A DNA stretch of 64,000 bases, taken from the NCBI GenBank assembly GCA_001013295.1, contig LAZY01000078.1, positions 62,001 to 126,000 of the forward strand, in the 5' to 3' direction. The DNA comes from Chryseobacterium indologenes (GTDB taxonomy: Bacteria; Bacteroidota; Bacteroidia; Flavobacteriales; Weeksellaceae). Below are positions 44,095 through 52,840 of the stretch, one piece after another. How positions within the stretch are numbered: the first letter of the stretch is position 1; each line of letters opens with the position of its first letter. The translations under genes and the position numbers were made by a program. The notes below the pieces were generated by a model. It ran no database searches. It had not been told where the DNA came from and saw only the letters and a list, made by a program, of their open reading frames with translations.

Positions 44095-45285
44095 ATGAAA
44101 AAACTAATCGTAAGTGTTATTGCTCTTTTTGGAATTTTCAACGCAAAAGCACAGGAAAATACAAACAATGAGCAACCTAAAAAACTGACTTTTGATGAAG
44201 CTAATTTGGTTTCAAGCTATTATAAACAAAACGGAAACAACTCCGCAGTGACGGGAGGAATTGGCATAGAAAAGCTGACTGATATTTCTAATACCATTGA
44301 CGTAACTATGGTAAAATATGATAAGAAAGACAGGAAAAATAAATTCGATTTCAGTGTCGGGATTGATCATTATACTTCTGCTTCGTCGGATATGATTGAT
44401 CTGAAAGCCAATTCATCCGCTTCCCACGCAGACAACAGAATTTATCCTGCGTTAAGCTGGAGCCGTGAAAATACGAATAATGGAACCACTTTAATGGCAG
44501 GTGTTTCCACTTCCTTCGAGTTCGATTACACATCGTATGGAGCAAACATTGGAATTTCACAAAAGACAAAGAACAGAATGGGAGAGTTTACGGCGAAATT
44601 CCAGGCTTATCTGGATCAGGTAAAACTGATTGCCCCGATTGAATTGAGAACCAATGGAAGTACAGGAGGAGAACACGAGAACTACGGCACAAGCGGAAGA
44701 AATACGTATGCTTTGTCTTTATCATATTCACAAATCATCAATCAGAACTTTCAGGTTGAATTTTTGGCAGATGGTGTTCAGCAGACAGGATATTTGAGCC
44801 TGCCTTTCCACAGAGTTTATTTCAATGATAATTCAGTTCATCAGGAAGCTCTGCCGGATAAACGGTTTAAAATTCCTTTGGGCGTAAGAGCGAATTATTT
44901 TCTTGGAGACAAAGTTATTCTGAGAGCATATTACCGTTATTATACCGATGATTGGGGCTTAAGATCCAATACTTTCAGCCTGGAAACACCGGTGAAAATC
45001 TCGCCTTTTGTTTCGGTAAGTCCTTTTTACAGGTATTATTCTCAGACTGCGGCTAAATATTTTGCCCCCTATCAAGAGCATACGGCTTTTGATGATTTTT
45101 ATACCAGTAATTATGATCTTTCAAAATTCAGCAGTAATTTTTACGGAGCAGGGATCAGAATCAGTCCGAAAAACGGTTTATTTGGTATAGAAAGGCTGAA
45201 TATGCTTGAAATCAGATACGGGCATTACACGAAATCTGTTGGGATGAAATCTGATATTATTTCCCTGTATTTAAGATTTAAATAA
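44095..45285 (+). CDS. DUF3570 outer-membrane protein, possible FMN acceptor
   Basis: A 396-residue protein with a signal peptide (MKKLIVSVIALFGIFNAKAQ) and a DUF3570 body: SYYKQNGNNSAVTGGIGIEK near the start, then alternating amphipathic strands and a terminal aromatic-ended strand (IISLYLRFK) typical of an outer-membrane barrel. The conserved segment VGIDHYTSASSDM (about 89-100) holds Asp91-x-x-Thr94-Ser-Ala-Ser97, which fits the ApbE flavinylation pattern, and ApbE is encoded two genes upstream. The barrel topology and the FMN role are inference. It ends the operon; a strong hairpin follows at 45340. Confidence 0.82.
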   Translation: MKKLIVSVIALFGIFNAKAQENTNNEQPKKLTFDEANLVSSYYKQNGNNSAVTGGIGIEKLTDISNTIDVTMVKYDKKDRKNKFDFSVGIDHYTSASSDMIDLKANSSASHADNRIYPALSWSRENTNNGTTLMAGVSTSFEFDYTSYGANIGISQKTKNRMGEFTAKFQAYLDQVKLIAPIELRTNGSTGGEHENYGTSGRNTYALSLSYSQIINQNFQVEFLADGVQQTGYLSLPFHRVYFNDNSVHQEALPDKRFKIPLGVRANYFLGDKVILRAYYRYYTDDWGLRSNTFSLETPVKISPFVSVSPFYRYYSQTAAKYFAPYQEHTAFDDFYTSNYDLSKFSSNFYGAGIRISPKNGLFGIERLNMLEIRYGHYTKSVGMKSDIISLYLRFK

Positions 45286-45339
45286 CATCTTTTTCTTGTT
45301 AGGATTTTCAAGATTAAACTTTTATCAATATTTATTAAA

Positions 45340-45373
45340 AAATAGCGCTACTTGGCTTCAAGTGGCGCTATTT
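45340..45373 (+). terminator. 14-bp hairpin closing the Trx-ApbE-DUF4266-DUF3570 operon
   Basis: AAATAGCGCTACTT (45340-45353) pairs fully with AAGTGGCGCTATTT (45360-45373), counting one T-G wobble, over a six-base loop. It stands 55 bp after the DUF3570 stop. The T-tract after it is interrupted (TTT, then GGTTCTGTTT). Confidence 0.65.
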
Positions 45374-45579
45374 GGTTCTGTTTGAATAGCTGCTGATCAT
45401 GAAAAGAATGAGATTGAGCAAAATAAATGGAAATGAAAAGACATCTGTAAGTATTCAGTTCAAGAAATATAGTGATCTCTTGAAAAGTTGGGGAAATCCA
45501 TTTTTAATAAATTTAAAATACCATGCCTAATCTCCCGAGCTTGTATTTTTTCATCTTTTCTGATATAGCTAAATTAACT

Positions 45580-45852
45580 TTATTTGACATAAATTTCATG
45601 ATACTTTCTTTGCTTTTTATCTGTTTTTTCACTCACAATTATATAAACAGATATGCTTATGATCGCCGCGATAAAACACCAAACAGATAGTATGTAATGA
45701 TCATAAAAGATCTTTGAAACTGTGGACTCCAAAAATAAATGGAATACATGCAAAAAGATGCTGTGAAGAATGCCGTGTTTTTTTATACATGCTATACCAA
45801 CAGCTGTGAGTGCCATACCTGCTGAAAAACTTGAAATTGCTGAAAAACACAT
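45580..45852 (-). pseudogene. Internally deleted DUF6629-like membrane protein
   Basis: The 90-residue frame starts MCFSAISSFSAGMALTAVGI and ends with YILSVWCFIAAIISISVYII. The first 25 residues match the start of DUF6629-type proteins (MCFSA, then ASF, then an IGxxxLKK) and the last 45 match their end (a final helix with SVWCF). The roughly 150 residues that normally lie between them are missing, without a frame break. The product would hold two helices instead of about seven. It is most likely a decaying gene, though it stays open from start to stop. Confidence 0.55.
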
Positions 45853-45987
45853 TTGAATGGGATTTAGAGATTGTTTTTGGGAATCTTTTACAGAATAGTT
45901 TTAAACTTAATTGCTATTCATTATTACAACAAAGTCTGCTGTAATTTAACAATTCGCTGCTATACAGCTTGAATAGAAGAGTCAGAT

Positions 45988-46668
45988 CTACGATGATAAA
46001 CTATTTTTTGAATATTCATAATCCACAAATAACCTGTTATCTACACATCTTACCCCCGGAGTTTTCCATGCAATGCGGCCGGCTTCTTCTTTTTGATGCC
46101 ATGAATTTACTGTTCCTGTTAAAATCACTGTAGCGCCGGATACTTGAATGTGAATATCATTATTATAAAGTGCCCAGTTCATGTTCATTGCATGCTCAAT
46201 ATCTTTTTGTTTAATATCATCCATTATGTCTGATATGATTTTAATATGATTGATTACCCCTTTTACACCTGAAAGATACCGGATTGCATTTTGAATAATT
46301 TCCCGTTGATAATCCCATTGCAATTCACCTTCTAAAGTTACCTGACCATTTTCTACAATCACTTTTATTTTGTTTTCTGGAATCAATGCATTGGATTTAA
46401 AAGTTTTTAAAATCTCTGTGGCAATTTCATCATCAGTTATAGATAAGGAATCATGAGATTTAACGATAATGTTTTCCACTAAAACTTTTACTCCAATAAC
46501 TTTTTTTGCAGCATTCTCGGCTTCTATTTTTTTTGCATAATGATCAACTACTCCAGTAAGGGCAACGACACCGTCTTTTGCAGTTACTCCTATTTCTGCT
46601 GTATGCAATAATGGCTCTCTTTTAATGGCATCCTGAACATTTTTTTGTAATTCTGCATTTGTTTTCAT
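45988..46668 (-). CDS. Triple BON-domain protein
   Basis: A 226-residue soluble protein with three BON domains: about 5-70 (GVVALTGVVDHYAKKIEAEN), 80-145 (VTLEGELQWDYQREIIQNAI) and 155-220 (VILTGTVNSWHQKEEAGRIA). BON domains bind membranes or small ligands and occur in osmotic and envelope stress proteins such as OsmY and Kbp. There is no signal peptide, so a cytosolic role like that of Kbp is possible. It is divergent from pfkB with 165 bp between the starts, where a long interrupted palindrome lies. A decayed relative of its last domain lies at 47876-47955. Confidence 0.88.
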   Translation of the reverse strand: MKTNAELQKNVQDAIKREPLLHTAEIGVTAKDGVVALTGVVDHYAKKIEAENAAKKVIGVKVLVENIIVKSHDSLSITDDEIATEILKTFKSNALIPENKIKVIVENGQVTLEGELQWDYQREIIQNAIRYLSGVKGVINHIKIISDIMDDIKQKDIEHAMNMNWALYNNDIHIQVSGATVILTGTVNSWHQKEEAGRIAWKTPGVRCVDNRLFVDYEYSKNSLSS

Positions 46669-46720
46669 TTGTTATACGATTTTATACTTTAAAGTTCCAG
46701 CAACTTCGCAGAATATAAGA

Positions 46721-46754
46721 TGATCAACATCACAATGAATCATGATGTTAATCA
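46721..46754. promoter_or_regulatory. Interrupted 12-bp palindrome between the BON gene and pfkB
   Basis: TGATCAACATCA (46721-46732) and TGATGTTAATCA (46743-46754) are inverted copies at 11 of 12 positions with a 10-bp spacer, so the half-site centres are 22 bp apart, two helical turns. It lies midway between two divergent stress genes. A Crp/Fnr-type dimer would bind a shorter spacer, so another regulator or a pair of dimers is possible. Confidence 0.55.
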
Positions 46755-46833
46755 GGATAAAAGTTTGGTGGTGTGTATTTTATTATTGAAATTTGGATAG
46801 CTATGTACGCGTATAGCTTAAAGAATAATAAAA

Positions 46834-47766
46834 ATGGACAAAACTATTTTAACAATAACACTGAACCCATCAGTAGACAAAAGCAGCAGTGTTCAAAGCA
46901 TCGTTCCCGAAAAGAAATTGCGTTGTAATTCTCCTATATATGAACCGGGAGGAGGCGGAGTTAATGTATCCCGAGCCTTAAAAAGATTGGGAGTAGTCTC
47001 AGATATTTTTTTTACTTCAGGGGGAAAAACTGGAAGATTGTTTGAAAAGTTGCTTAAGGACGAGGAACTGAATATATTCCCTTTCCATGTTACTTCAGAA
47101 ACGCGGGAAAATTTCATTGTTTTGGATATCTCTACCAACAAACAGTATCGATTTGGGTTTCCCGGAGAAGAGCTGGCGCAGGAACAGCAAAAAGATATTC
47201 TAAGTATTTTGCCTACCATAAATCCCTGTCCTGACTTTGTTGTCATAAGCGGTAGTTTACCACCAGGCACAAATCCGAATTTTCTAAGAAGACTTGTTAA
47301 TATCTATAAGGCAATGAGAACTAATGTAATTATCGATACATCAGGAGAAGCTCTGAAAACAGCGGTAGAAGAAGGGGTATTTTTATTAAAACCTAATATT
47401 GGAGAACTTGCCTTTTTAGTGGGAAAAGAAAAACTGGAAGAAACTGATATAGATCAAGCTGCCCGGCTTATTATTTCACAGGGTAAAGCTGAGATTGTGG
47501 TAGTATCGTTGGGCTCTCAGGGAGCTGTTTTATTTTCAGAAAGTGAAAAAATTAAGATCGCAGCACCGGTTGTAGAAGTGAAAAGCACTGTTGGTGCCGG
47601 AGACAGCATGGTTGCAGGAATGGTTTCAGTTTTGGTAAAAGGGGGTAATTGTAAAGAAGTCCTTTCTATGGGAATTGCTTGTGGATCTGCCACTACAATG
47701 ACCCAAGGAACAGGACTTTTTACTAAGGAAAATGCAAAGCACTTATTTGATGAAATATGGAAATAG
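46834..47766 (+). CDS. pfkB: 6-phosphofructokinase, PfkB (Pfk-2) type
   Basis: The 310-residue cytosolic kinase aligns end to end with the E. coli PfkB pattern: an early TLNPSVD, the substrate loop EPGGGGVNVSRALKRLG, the middle KLRCNSPIYEPGG, VVISGSLPPGTNP, and the catalytic VKSTVGAGDSMVAGM with base Asp in GAGDS. It phosphorylates fructose 6-phosphate with ATP. A second phosphofructokinase outside glycolysis control suits energy stress, and pfkB is a member of the DosR regulon of mycobacteria. It is divergent from the BON gene, sharing the palindrome upstream. Confidence 0.88.
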   Translation: MDKTILTITLNPSVDKSSSVQSIVPEKKLRCNSPIYEPGGGGVNVSRALKRLGVVSDIFFTSGGKTGRLFEKLLKDEELNIFPFHVTSETRENFIVLDISTNKQYRFGFPGEELAQEQQKDILSILPTINPCPDFVVISGSLPPGTNPNFLRRLVNIYKAMRTNVIIDTSGEALKTAVEEGVFLLKPNIGELAFLVGKEKLEETDIDQAARLIISQGKAEIVVVSLGSQGAVLFSESEKIKIAAPVVEVKSTVGAGDSMVAGMVSVLVKGGNCKEVLSMGIACGSATTMTQGTGLFTKENAKHLFDEIWK

Positions 47767-47875
47767 CTGTTACTCAAAAAAGATATATCGTATTTAGATC
47801 CAATTTTATCGGCTAATTTATTCTATGATATATGAATGTAAAGGCCAAGCCATTTTCTGATGTATTTATCCAGGA

Positions 47876-47955
47876 TTAATAAAAATCATATTCATAATTA
47901 ACTTCCAGTTCATTTTTTACATTCCATATACCCGGAGTTTTCCAGGCAATATTTT
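47876..47955 (-). pseudogene. Remnant of a second BON-domain gene
   Basis: The minus strand reads IAWKTPGIWNVKNELEVNYE followed by YDFY and a TAA at 47876-47878. It matches the last 24 residues of the BON protein at 45988 (IAWKTPGVRCVDNRLFVDYE). Upstream the frame is broken by a TAA where Glu is expected (EAERIAW would read GCT-TAA-AAT-ATT), and similarity fades. Only the tail of a duplicated gene remains in this 345-bp stretch between pfkB and the transpeptidase gene. Confidence 0.65.
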
Positions 47956-48052
47956 AAGCGTATAAAACCTTAAATCGAATTTATCATAATAAGCATTTGG
48001 CGAGCTTTGATAAAAAATAGATTAAAGTATAGCGATATCATTTTTTCTAGTG

Positions 48053-48063
48053 ATGACAGTCAT
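48053..48063. promoter_or_regulatory. Palindrome ATGACAGTCAT upstream of the L,D-transpeptidase gene
   Basis: ATGACAGTCAT is a perfect 11-bp palindrome around a central A, 49 bp before the transpeptidase ATG. The flanking TG and TA extend it by one further pair. Its place relative to the probable promoter would suit an activator site, possibly of the Crp-type regulator encoded 3.6 kb downstream. This is weak evidence on its own. Confidence 0.4.
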
Positions 48064-48111
48064 TATTTCACAGTATGATAATTAGGAAATTTGTGGTATA
48101 AACTTCAGATT

Positions 48112-49482
48112 ATGAAAGCCTTTTTAACATTCACCATTATTTTTTGCTTTGCAATATTTACGCAAGCTCAGGATGTGAAAACAGCGCAGGAGATTTCTTC
48201 TTTACTAAAAGACAATGGTACGCTCTCAAAACTGCATTATCCTCAATCGGTTATTCGGTTTTATGCCGGAATTAATTCTGAATATGCGTGGATTACCGCA
48301 GAAAAATCAGATCAGCCTGAAACAGCAATGTTACTCTTGGAATATTCCTATCGATTTGGTCTGTCTTTGTCTGATTATCATTGGGATGCCATTTCTCTTC
48401 AGAATTTAAGAAAGTTGCGAGATACTCCCGTTGAAGAGAATCAAAGGGGGAAAGCTGAATTCGATATTCTGATGACGGATGCTCTTATCACTTTCATCAA
48501 TCATCTGCATTTAGGAAAATACAACCCTTTGTACCAATCATCATATATTGATTCCAATGATATTAATGGATTTAGATCCGACGATATATTGCAGAATGCA
48601 AGACAGCAGAGAGATTTTCTTAAGACAATCCTCGAGGTTCAACCTAAAATAAAAGAATATACGGACTTCCAGAACTATTTAAATACACTGTATGAAGAAG
48701 AAGACTGTATAGCTCCGGAAAGTGAATCTGAAAAAATAATGATCAATATGGAGCGATTACGATGGATTGACGCGAATGATACTTCCTATATTCTGGTAAA
48801 TATTCCTTCCTATACATTGAAACTTTATAACAAGGGTAATGTATTTGATTTTAAAGTGATTATAGGAAAACCATCCACTAGAACACCCGTTTTGAGGAGC
48901 AGTATTACTTATTTTACGACAGCGCCTGACTGGAAGGTTCCTCAAAGTATTTTTGTAAAAGAAATGCTGCCTAAAATCTTAAAAAGCCCTCAATATTTAG
49001 AGGACCATCATTATTCAGTTTATGATAAAAATGGAAATCAGGTTGAAATAAGTTCATCAAAGCTAAAAGAGATCCGTCAAAACCCTTTCCGATATAGTGT
49101 AAGACAGTCATTCGGTTGTGATAATGCATTGGGAGCGGTGGTTTTTAGATTTGAAAACTCTTATGGAATATACCTCCATGATACTTCTCAGAAACAATTA
49201 TTCAATAAAGATGATAGAGCTTTGAGTCACGGATGCATTCGTGTTGAAAATGCTAAAGAGCTCGCAGCTCTCCTATTAAAAGACGATGGCTCAGTAAGCA
49301 AGATTCCTGTTTTAGAAAGTGCAATGTCAGAGTATAAAAGAAAAGATTTCGTTCTAAAGCAGCCTGTTCCGATTATTATAACCTATCTGACCTGTCTTAT
49401 AATAGATGGAAAGCCTGTATTATACAAAGATATTTACCATTTAGATGATTCATTAGAAAATATGTTTAACCAAAATAAATAA
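48112..49482 (+). CDS. L,D-transpeptidase, YcbB/LdtD type
   Basis: A 456-residue exported enzyme: signal peptide (MKAFLTFTIIFCFAIFTQAQ), an N-terminal scaffold (about 25-215), then the YkuD catalytic domain (about 225-420) with IGKPSTRTPVLRSSITYF and the nucleophile motif LSHGCIRVEN (Cys near 374). YcbB-type enzymes form 3-3 crosslinks in peptidoglycan and protect cells when normal transpeptidation fails or growth stops. I start at ATG 48112, since the upstream frame only adds seven residues before a clean signal. The next gene, a universal stress protein, starts 7 bp after its stop, so the two are co-transcribed. Confidence 0.85.
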   Translation: MKAFLTFTIIFCFAIFTQAQDVKTAQEISSLLKDNGTLSKLHYPQSVIRFYAGINSEYAWITAEKSDQPETAMLLLEYSYRFGLSLSDYHWDAISLQNLRKLRDTPVEENQRGKAEFDILMTDALITFINHLHLGKYNPLYQSSYIDSNDINGFRSDDILQNARQQRDFLKTILEVQPKIKEYTDFQNYLNTLYEEEDCIAPESESEKIMINMERLRWIDANDTSYILVNIPSYTLKLYNKGNVFDFKVIIGKPSTRTPVLRSSITYFTTAPDWKVPQSIFVKEMLPKILKSPQYLEDHHYSVYDKNGNQVEISSSKLKEIRQNPFRYSVRQSFGCDNALGAVVFRFENSYGIYLHDTSQKQLFNKDDRALSHGCIRVENAKELAALLLKDDGSVSKIPVLESAMSEYKRKDFVLKQPVPIIITYLTCLIIDGKPVLYKDIYHLDDSLENMFNQNK

Positions 49483-49489
49483 TCAGATT

Positions 49490-50365
49490 ATGAGAACGAT
49501 TTTAGTCGCTACAGACTATTCAAAGCCAGCGCGAAATGCTGCCTTTTATGCTCTGCATTTAGCCAATGCCCTGAAGGCCAACATCGATTTATGCCATGCC
49601 TTTGGGTTACCGATTGAAAGTCCAATGCTTGGGCAGATCGCGTGGTCTGTATACGAATATCCAGATTTATATGAAGAAAATACAAAAGAGCTTAAAAAGT
49701 TGGCAAAGACACTGGAAGACAGAGAAAAAGTTGTATGGGGAGATGAAGCTTTCCCATTTCATCCTTCAATACATTATGGAAGTGAGGGAGGCGATGCAGT
49801 TCATGTGATTAACAATACGGCAGCCGATAAAAAGCCGCTTCTTATTGTAATGGGTATGCAGGGAGCAGGAATGCTTACCCGTTTTATTTTCGGAAGCAAC
49901 AGCATACAGATGATTGAAAACACAAAGTATCCGCTTCTTTTAGTTCCCTTAAACCATAAATATAATGGGCTTAAGAAGATCGCTTTTGCCACAGATCTGA
50001 ATAAAAAAGACATAAAAACCGCTCAATTATTAATTGAATTTGCCAAATACTTTGATGCTGAACTTTTAATTACCCATATTATTCAGAGCAATAATGATGT
50101 GATCCAGGATGTTGATTATGAACATAAAAAAGAGATGTTTCTAAAGAACCTGAATGGTAAAATTTGTTATAACTGTATATATAGTGAAAATATAGATTAC
50201 GGCTTGGAAATATTAAAATACAAAGACATCGATATGTTAGTGATGGGCCATCATGACAAAAGTTTTTTCAAAAGACTATTTTTGGGAAGCCATGCCGCAA
50301 GACAGGCTGTAGAATTGGAAATTCCACTATTAACGATTCCTGAAAATGGTCATGTTCATTTTTGA
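49490..50365 (+). CDS. Tandem universal stress protein (two UspA domains)
   Basis: The 291-residue cytosolic protein has two Usp domains, about 1-150 and 158-288. Domain one begins RTILVATDYSKPARNAAFYA and ends with the nucleotide loop GMQGAGMLTRFIFGSNSIQM; domain two begins KKIAFATDLNKKDIKTAQLL and ends GHHDKSFFKRLFLGSHAARQ. The G-x-x-G-x(9)-G-S/N loops are close to the ATP-binding form. It lies 7 bp after the L,D-transpeptidase gene. Double Usp proteins are typical of hypoxia and dormancy regulons. Confidence 0.88.
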   Translation: MRTILVATDYSKPARNAAFYALHLANALKANIDLCHAFGLPIESPMLGQIAWSVYEYPDLYEENTKELKKLAKTLEDREKVVWGDEAFPFHPSIHYGSEGGDAVHVINNTAADKKPLLIVMGMQGAGMLTRFIFGSNSIQMIENTKYPLLLVPLNHKYNGLKKIAFATDLNKKDIKTAQLLIEFAKYFDAELLITHIIQSNNDVIQDVDYEHKKEMFLKNLNGKICYNCIYSENIDYGLEILKYKDIDMLVMGHHDKSFFKRLFLGSHAARQAVELEIPLLTIPENGHVHF

Positions 50366-50464
50366 ATATTTGAATTAATTATTACATATAATTGTTTATA
50401 ATAGAAATAATATTGAATACGAAAACATTTTTATAGATCATATATGTTCATTATGCTAAAATGT

Positions 50465-50472
50465 ATAACTTT
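50465..50472 (+). promoter_or_regulatory. -7-like element TAACTTTA before the PAS kinase
   Basis: TAACTTTA differs from TAnnTTTG at the last base. It lies just inside the longest frame (ATG 50461) and would start transcription near 50478, which favours ATG 50497 as the kinase start. Confidence 0.35.
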
Positions 50473-50496
50473 ATATGGCAGCATAATACGATAACT

Positions 50497-51684
50497 ATGG
50501 AAAGTGCCAAACTGTTGCAAGCCATTATTGAAACGGCGATTGACGGTATTATAACCATTGATGACAGGGGGAGAATAGAAAGCCTGAATCCTTCTGCATT
50601 AAAAATATTTGGCTACAAAGAACAAGAATTAATCGGGAAAAATATCTCAGTCTTAATGCCGGAACCAGACAGGAGCCGGCATGATGGTTATCTACTCAAT
50701 TATCAGACTACCGGCGAAAAAAAAATCATCGGAAAAGGAAGAGAAGTAAAAGGTTTAAGAAAAGATGGTACACAATTCCCATTCAGGCTTGCAGTGAGTG
50801 AAGTTCAGTTTCAGGAAAGAATTATTTACACAGGATTTATCCATGATCTTTCCAAAGAAAAAGAAGCGGAAGAATTTCTTAAAAAGTATACGTTAGAGCT
50901 GGAAGAACTAGTCGAAAACCGTACAAAATCGCTGAAAAAAATGCTTCATGAGCTGGAAGAAGCGAAGGAAGAAGCTAATGTATCTTTGGAAAAAGAAAAA
51001 GAACTTAACCGTATGAAAAGCCGTTTCGTATCAATGGCATCTCATGAATTTCGTACGCCTTTAAGCTCTATGCAGCTGTCTGTTATTTTGATAGAGAAAT
51101 ACCTTCAGATTTCGGACAGTCTCCAGATTGTAAAGCACCTTCATAAAATAAAGACCGCTATTGGGAGTTTGAACGGCATTCTCAATGATTTCCTTTCATT
51201 GGAAAAACTGGAAGCAGGGATTGTACATCCTAATCACTGCCTATTTGATGTCATCAGGTTTTCAGAAGAACTAACGGAAGAAATGCAGCTTATCACCAAA
51301 GAAGATCAAATTATAATTTACCAGCACACAGGATCAGAAAGTGAAATTAATTTAGATCAAAATTTATTGAAGAATTGTCTGATGAACCTGATGAGTAATG
51401 CTATAAAATATTCCGGAGAACATACCCTGATTGAGTTTTCCACAGAAATAAAAGAAAATCAATATATATTTTCGGTAAAGGACAATGGAATAGGAATACC
51501 TGAAGATGATCATTCTGCTCTATTTCAGCCATTTTTTCGCGCTCATAATACAGGAAATATTCCCGGAACCGGCTTAGGTCTTAATATTGTAGACCGCTAC
51601 GTCAGACTTATGGATGGAAAGATACATTTCAAAAGCACCTTCGGTAAAGGAACTGAGTTTACTTTATCATTTCCTAAAAATTGA
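50497..51684 (+). CDS. PAS-domain sensor histidine kinase
   Basis: A soluble 395-residue kinase. A FixL-like PAS domain (about 1-115: DGIITIDDRGRIESLNPSAL, IGKNISVLMPEPDRSRHDGY, RKDGTQFPFRLAVSEV) is followed by a coiled linker, a HisKA domain with SHEFRTPLSSMQLSV (His near 183), and a HATPase with NAIKYSGEH and GTGLGLNIVDRYV. The PAS stretch resembles that of FixL, but the key haem His is not evident, so the ligand is uncertain. I use ATG 50497 because a -7-like element overlaps the upstream ATG 50461. The regulator gene starts 24 bp later. Confidence 0.88.
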   Translation: MESAKLLQAIIETAIDGIITIDDRGRIESLNPSALKIFGYKEQELIGKNISVLMPEPDRSRHDGYLLNYQTTGEKKIIGKGREVKGLRKDGTQFPFRLAVSEVQFQERIIYTGFIHDLSKEKEAEEFLKKYTLELEELVENRTKSLKKMLHELEEAKEEANVSLEKEKELNRMKSRFVSMASHEFRTPLSSMQLSVILIEKYLQISDSLQIVKHLHKIKTAIGSLNGILNDFLSLEKLEAGIVHPNHCLFDVIRFSEELTEEMQLITKEDQIIIYQHTGSESEINLDQNLLKNCLMNLMSNAIKYSGEHTLIEFSTEIKENQYIFSVKDNGIGIPEDDHSALFQPFFRAHNTGNIPGTGLGLNIVDRYVRLMDGKIHFKSTFGKGTEFTLSFPKN

Positions 51685-51708
51685 TAATAATATTCCAATT
51701 GAGTTGAG

Positions 51709-52761
51709 ATGGAAAAAATACAGATACTGATTATAGAGGATAATGAGGACATTCGTGAAAGTACTTCTGAGATCCTTGAACTTGCCAATTATCAAGTATA
51801 TCAAGCTTCTAATGGTAAACAGGGCATAGATCTGGCCATAAAACATATTCCGGATGTCATACTGTGTGATATCATGATGCCGGAGCTTGACGGCTATGGT
51901 GTACTGCACCTTCTAAATAAAAGAGAAGATACTGCGCTTATTCCTTTTATTTTTATAACGGCAAAAGCATATAGGATGGAAATAAGGAAAGGGATAGAAA
52001 TGGGGGCAGATGATTACCTTACAAAACCTTATGATGATATAGAACTTCTGAATGCTATAGAAAGCCGTCTGAAAAAGAGGGAACGACAGAGAAATATTTA
52101 CAGTTCCAATCTTACTCAAATTACCAATTTATTTCAGACATCACATGGACTTGAAGAATTACAAAAAGCTTTTAGTGAAAGAAAAATTAAGTCTTTTAAA
52201 AAAAAGCAGGTAATATATTATGAAGGAGATGCAGCAAGTACAGTATATTTAATGATATCCGGTTCTGTAAAAACAACAAAAATGACAGAAGATGGAAAGG
52301 AATTTATGACCGGAGTATATGGAGCCGAAGATTATTTTGGCATTACCTCATTATTTGCTGGAAAGGAATACAAGGAAACTGCAGAAGTTCTGGAAGAAGC
52401 CACTCTATGTTCAGTTCCCAGAGAGGTTATCGATCAATTGTTTTACAAATATCCTGATGTAGCAGAAAAATTCATTAAGATTCTTGCCGGAAATGTTATC
52501 AGTCATGAGGAGCAGCTATTGCAGCTTGCCTATTTTTCAGTAAGAAAAAGAATGGCAGAAGTCTTACTTAAACTTCACACAAAACATCCTCAGACTGAAA
52601 ATTTTGAAATTTCAAGAGAAAACCTTGCTTCTATGGCTGGAATGGCTATTGAAACAGTAAGCAGAATTCTCAGTGATTTTAAAGAAGAAAATTTAATAGA
52701 CAGAAATGCTGGCAAGATTACGATACTGGACGTTTCACGTCTTCAAAAATTGAAAAACTAA
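51709..52761 (+). CDS. Response regulator with Crp/Fnr output (REC + cNMP-like + HTH_Crp)
   Basis: A 350-residue fusion. The receiver (1-125) has Glu10-Asp11, phospho-acceptor Asp54 (ILCDIMMPELDG) and Lys in YLTKPYDDIELL. A cNMP-binding-like barrel (about 145-255: QVIYYEGDAASTVYLMISGS) and a Crp-type winged helix (about 265-345: ISRENLASMAGMAIETVSRI) follow. Phosphorylation by the PAS kinase next door would control a Crp-like dimer, likely binding a palindrome. No Cys cluster for an iron-sulfur centre is seen, so the sensing is left to the kinase. Likely targets are the adjacent stress genes. Confidence 0.9.
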   Translation: MEKIQILIIEDNEDIRESTSEILELANYQVYQASNGKQGIDLAIKHIPDVILCDIMMPELDGYGVLHLLNKREDTALIPFIFITAKAYRMEIRKGIEMGADDYLTKPYDDIELLNAIESRLKKRERQRNIYSSNLTQITNLFQTSHGLEELQKAFSERKIKSFKKKQVIYYEGDAASTVYLMISGSVKTTKMTEDGKEFMTGVYGAEDYFGITSLFAGKEYKETAEVLEEATLCSVPREVIDQLFYKYPDVAEKFIKILAGNVISHEEQLLQLAYFSVRKRMAEVLLKLHTKHPQTENFEISRENLASMAGMAIETVSRILSDFKEENLIDRNAGKITILDVSRLQKLKN

Positions 52762-52792
52762 TATCTGTCACTTTTTATAATGATTTCATACA

Positions 52793-52823
52793 TTGAATAG
52801 TTCTGTTGGGTTCTATACATTTG
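52793..52823 (+). promoter_or_regulatory. Promoter of the LDH-like small gene (TTG, 20 bp, TACATTTG)
   Basis: TTG at 52793-52795 and an exact -7 match TACATTTG at 52816-52823 are 20 bp apart. The transcript would begin near 52829, which fixes ATG 52841 as the start of the next gene and excludes the longer TTG frame. Confidence 0.55.
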
Positions 52824-52840
52824 ATTATTCAAAAGACATT

